From NCBI GenBank assembly GCA_964556545.1, contig CAZKWE010000053.1:1-59725 (forward strand): a DNA stretch of 59,725 bases, in the 5' to 3' direction. Source of the stretch: JALSKU01 sp964556545. Lineage in GTDB: Bacteria > Campylobacterota > Campylobacteria > Campylobacterales > JALSKU01. The translations under genes were made by a program, and so were the position numbers. Numbering within the stretch: the first letter of the stretch is position 1; each line of letters begins with the position of its first letter. The notes under the pieces were generated by a model. The model saw only the letters and a list, made by a program, of their open reading frames with translations. It was not told the DNA's origin and searched no databases. Shown here piece by piece: positions 58,286-59,725 of this stretch.

Positions 58286-59725
58286 ATGATGCAAAAAGAT
58301 ATAATTTTACTTGCAGTTAATGCAAGATATTCTCATACAGCTTTAGGACTTCGCTATATCAGAGCAAATTTAAAAGAATTGAAAAATGTTTCGCTTATAG
58401 TTGAAAGAACCATCAATGAAGACATATATTCTATTGTAGAAGAAGTTTTATATTATCGTCCGAAGATAGTCGGAATTGGTACTTATATATGGAATGCACA
58501 ACATATCAAAAAAATTGTTTCCACAATAAAAAAGGTTTCACCAAATATTATAATTATACTCGGTGGTCCTGAGGTTAGCCATTTTCCTATGAGGATTGAT
58601 TTTAGCGAAGCTGATTATATTATAAGAGGAGAGGGTGAGATAACTTTTTATGATTACTCCAAGATGATACTTGATGGCTTTTTGCCAAAAGAGAGAAATA
58701 TTCAAGCAATTATACCTGATGTAAAAAAGATAGAGTTTCCTTATGGTGAATACAGTGATGAGGATATAGCAAACAGATATATTTATGTAGAAAGTAGCAG
58801 AGGATGCCCTTTTCACTGTGAATTTTGCTTGAGTTCATTAGATAAAAAGGTTAGATATTTTGACTTCGATAAAATTATACATGAATTTGATATACTTTGG
58901 AACAGGGGTGTTAGAAGCTTTAAATTTATAGACAGGACTTTTAATCTCAATATAAAATTTGCTTTAAAACTTATGGATTATTTTTTGTCAAAAAATGAGA
59001 AATACTCCTTGCATTTTGAAGTGGTACCTGATAATTTTCCGCAAAGATTAAAAGAGAAACTGAAAAAGTTTCCACCATATTCTTTGCAACTTGAAATAGG
59101 ACTTCAAAGTTTGAATGAGCAAATTTTGAAAAATATCAACAGGACTATGGATATACAAAAAACAAAATCAAATATAAAATTTTTAGAAAATGAGACAAAA
59201 GCACATCTTCATCTTGATCTTATCATCGGACTTCCCGGAGAGAGTCTTGATAGTTTTAGAGATAATTTAAACGAACTTACTTCCATAACAAAGAGTGAAA
59301 TTCAGCTTGGAATTTTAAAAAAACTATCCGGTACTCCCATTTCAAGATGGGATAAAGAGTATAGTATGAAATATTCTGATGAACCGCCTTATGAAATACT
59401 TCAAAATACTTTTATGGATTTTTTTACTATGCAGGAGATGAAAAGATTTGTTAGATTTTGGGATTTGATATATAACAGCGGAAATTTTCATAAAACAAAA
59501 GAGTATATTTGGAAAAATACTACCGTGTATGATGGTTTTTTAAATCTCAGCAGATGGATATATTCTCAAACTCAGGCAACTTATCAAATATCACTTATGA
59601 GGCTTAGTGAATTACTTTTTAATTATTTAACGAAAGAAGAAAAATACGATAAAAAAGAGATAGCAAATTCTATTATGAATGATATCATAAGAGTTGAGGG
59701 CAGGAAAGTTCCCGGATTTTTGCAT
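58286..59725 (+). CDS. B12-binding-domain radical SAM protein (3' end outside window)
   Basis: An open frame of 480 codons runs to the window end, starting at ATG 58286 (or 58289), 5 bases after murF. The N-terminus (ILLAVNARYSHTALGLRYIR) and KIVGIGTYIWNAQHIKKIV with IIILGGPEVSHFP form a cobalamin-binding-like Rossmann domain (to about 140). The radical SAM cluster site CxxxCxxC follows as GCPFHCEFC (near 175). LQLEIGLQSLNEQILKNINR and DLIIGLPGESLDSF are typical of the B12-dependent radical SAM group with a DUF4080 C-terminal domain. The reaction is unknown; methylation or rearrangement is usual for the class. The missing end may be short. Confidence 0.85.
   Translation, partial: MMQKDIILLAVNARYSHTALGLRYIRANLKELKNVSLIVERTINEDIYSIVEEVLYYRPKIVGIGTYIWNAQHIKKIVSTIKKVSPNIIIILGGPEVSHFPMRIDFSEADYIIRGEGEITFYDYSKMILDGFLPKERNIQAIIPDVKKIEFPYGEYSDEDIANRYIYVESSRGCPFHCEFCLSSLDKKVRYFDFDKIIHEFDILWNRGVRSFKFIDRTFNLNIKFALKLMDYFLSKNEKYSLHFEVVPDNFPQRLKEKLKKFPPYSLQLEIGLQSLNEQILKNINRTMDIQKTKSNIKFLENETKAHLHLDLIIGLPGESLDSFRDNLNELTSITKSEIQLGILKKLSGTPISRWDKEYSMKYSDEPPYEILQNTFMDFFTMQEMKRFVRFWDLIYNSGNFHKTKEYIWKNTTVYDGFLNLSRWIYSQTQATYQISLMRLSELLFNYLTKEEKYDKKEIANSIMNDIIRVEGRKVPGFLH

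Overview
The window is about 59.7 kb of AT-rich, densely packed DNA from the chromosome of a member of the Campylobacterota (Epsilonproteobacteria). Protein content and gene order support this. The runs DUF2018/periplasmic protein/polyprenyl synthase/hemA/proS/FxsA/Dsb/hemC/ubiD/flaG-fliD-fliS, flgI-flgJ-flgM-flgN-flgK, and SDR-dapA-M16-pyrD...cysS-murJ-fapA-ruvA-ddl-hydrolase-murF match, as I remember them, the Campylobacter jejuni neighbourhoods Cj0540-Cj0549, Cj1460-Cj1466 and Cj0795-Cj0807. Part of the first run also matches Helicobacter pylori HP0237-HP0242. The genus cannot be fixed from sequence reading alone; a free-living sulfur-oxidising relative (Sulfurimonas/Sulfurovum-like) is a guess. 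No rRNA, tRNA, CRISPR array, transposase, integrase or phage gene was seen, and no gene-free stretch exceeds 300 bases.

Layout. 1-2.1 kb: the 3' part of prmC and a secreted MsrA-thioredoxin-MsrB fusion. 2.1-6.05 kb (minus): a PpiD-like chaperone, ftsA, ftsZ. 6.1-12.5 kb: bioA, a class II aldolase fold without its zinc ligands, rsmH, an FtsL-like protein, an RND efflux permease. 12.6-21.3 kb (plus): DUF2018, a periplasmic protein, polyprenyl synthase, hemA, proS, fxsA, a periplasmic Dsb-like protein, hemC, ubiD. 21.3-23.6 kb (minus): flaG-fliD-fliS-fliT-like behind a clear sigma-28 promoter. 23.7-24.7 kb: a hypothetical protein and rsmD. 24.7-31.0 kb (minus): an accessory three-gene envelope operon coding for an outer-membrane beta-barrel, an exported Ig-like/NTF2-like protein, and a 1076-residue exported protein with about eleven PASTA-like repeats and a C-terminal NTF2-like domain. 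31.1-35.1 kb: flgI (behind a tandem sigma-54 element), flgJ, flgM (with its own sigma-28 promoter), flgN, flgK. 35.1-42.4 kb: an orphan oligopeptide permease, TIGR02757, atpB with a small membrane partner, gatB, a voltage-sensor-type K+ channel with RCK domains and a second soluble RCK protein, gpsA. 42.4-52.2 kb (minus): yggS, rseP, pgsA, FabL-type reductase, dapA, M16 peptidase, pyrD, then cytochrome c, cysS, murJ. 52.3 kb to the end (plus): fapA, ruvA, ddl, an orphan Phd/YefM-like protein behind a 26-bp perfect palindrome, a hydrolase, membrane-anchored murF and a radical SAM protein cut by the window end.

Most of the window is conserved housekeeping: division and cell-wall synthesis (ftsZ, ftsA, ftsL-like, rsmH, ddl, murF, murJ), tetrapyrrole and quinone synthesis, lipids, flagella and translation. 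The most interesting part is the 24.7-31.0 kb operon. It sits between rsmD and flgI, genes that adjoin in C. jejuni as I recall, and its second and third products carry homologous NTF2-like domains. That suggests one secreted or surface assembly that I cannot match to a described system. All coordinates and motif calls come from reading the sequence; no search or structure prediction was run. Several start codons were moved downstream to agree with ribosome binding sites or promoters, and each case is explained.
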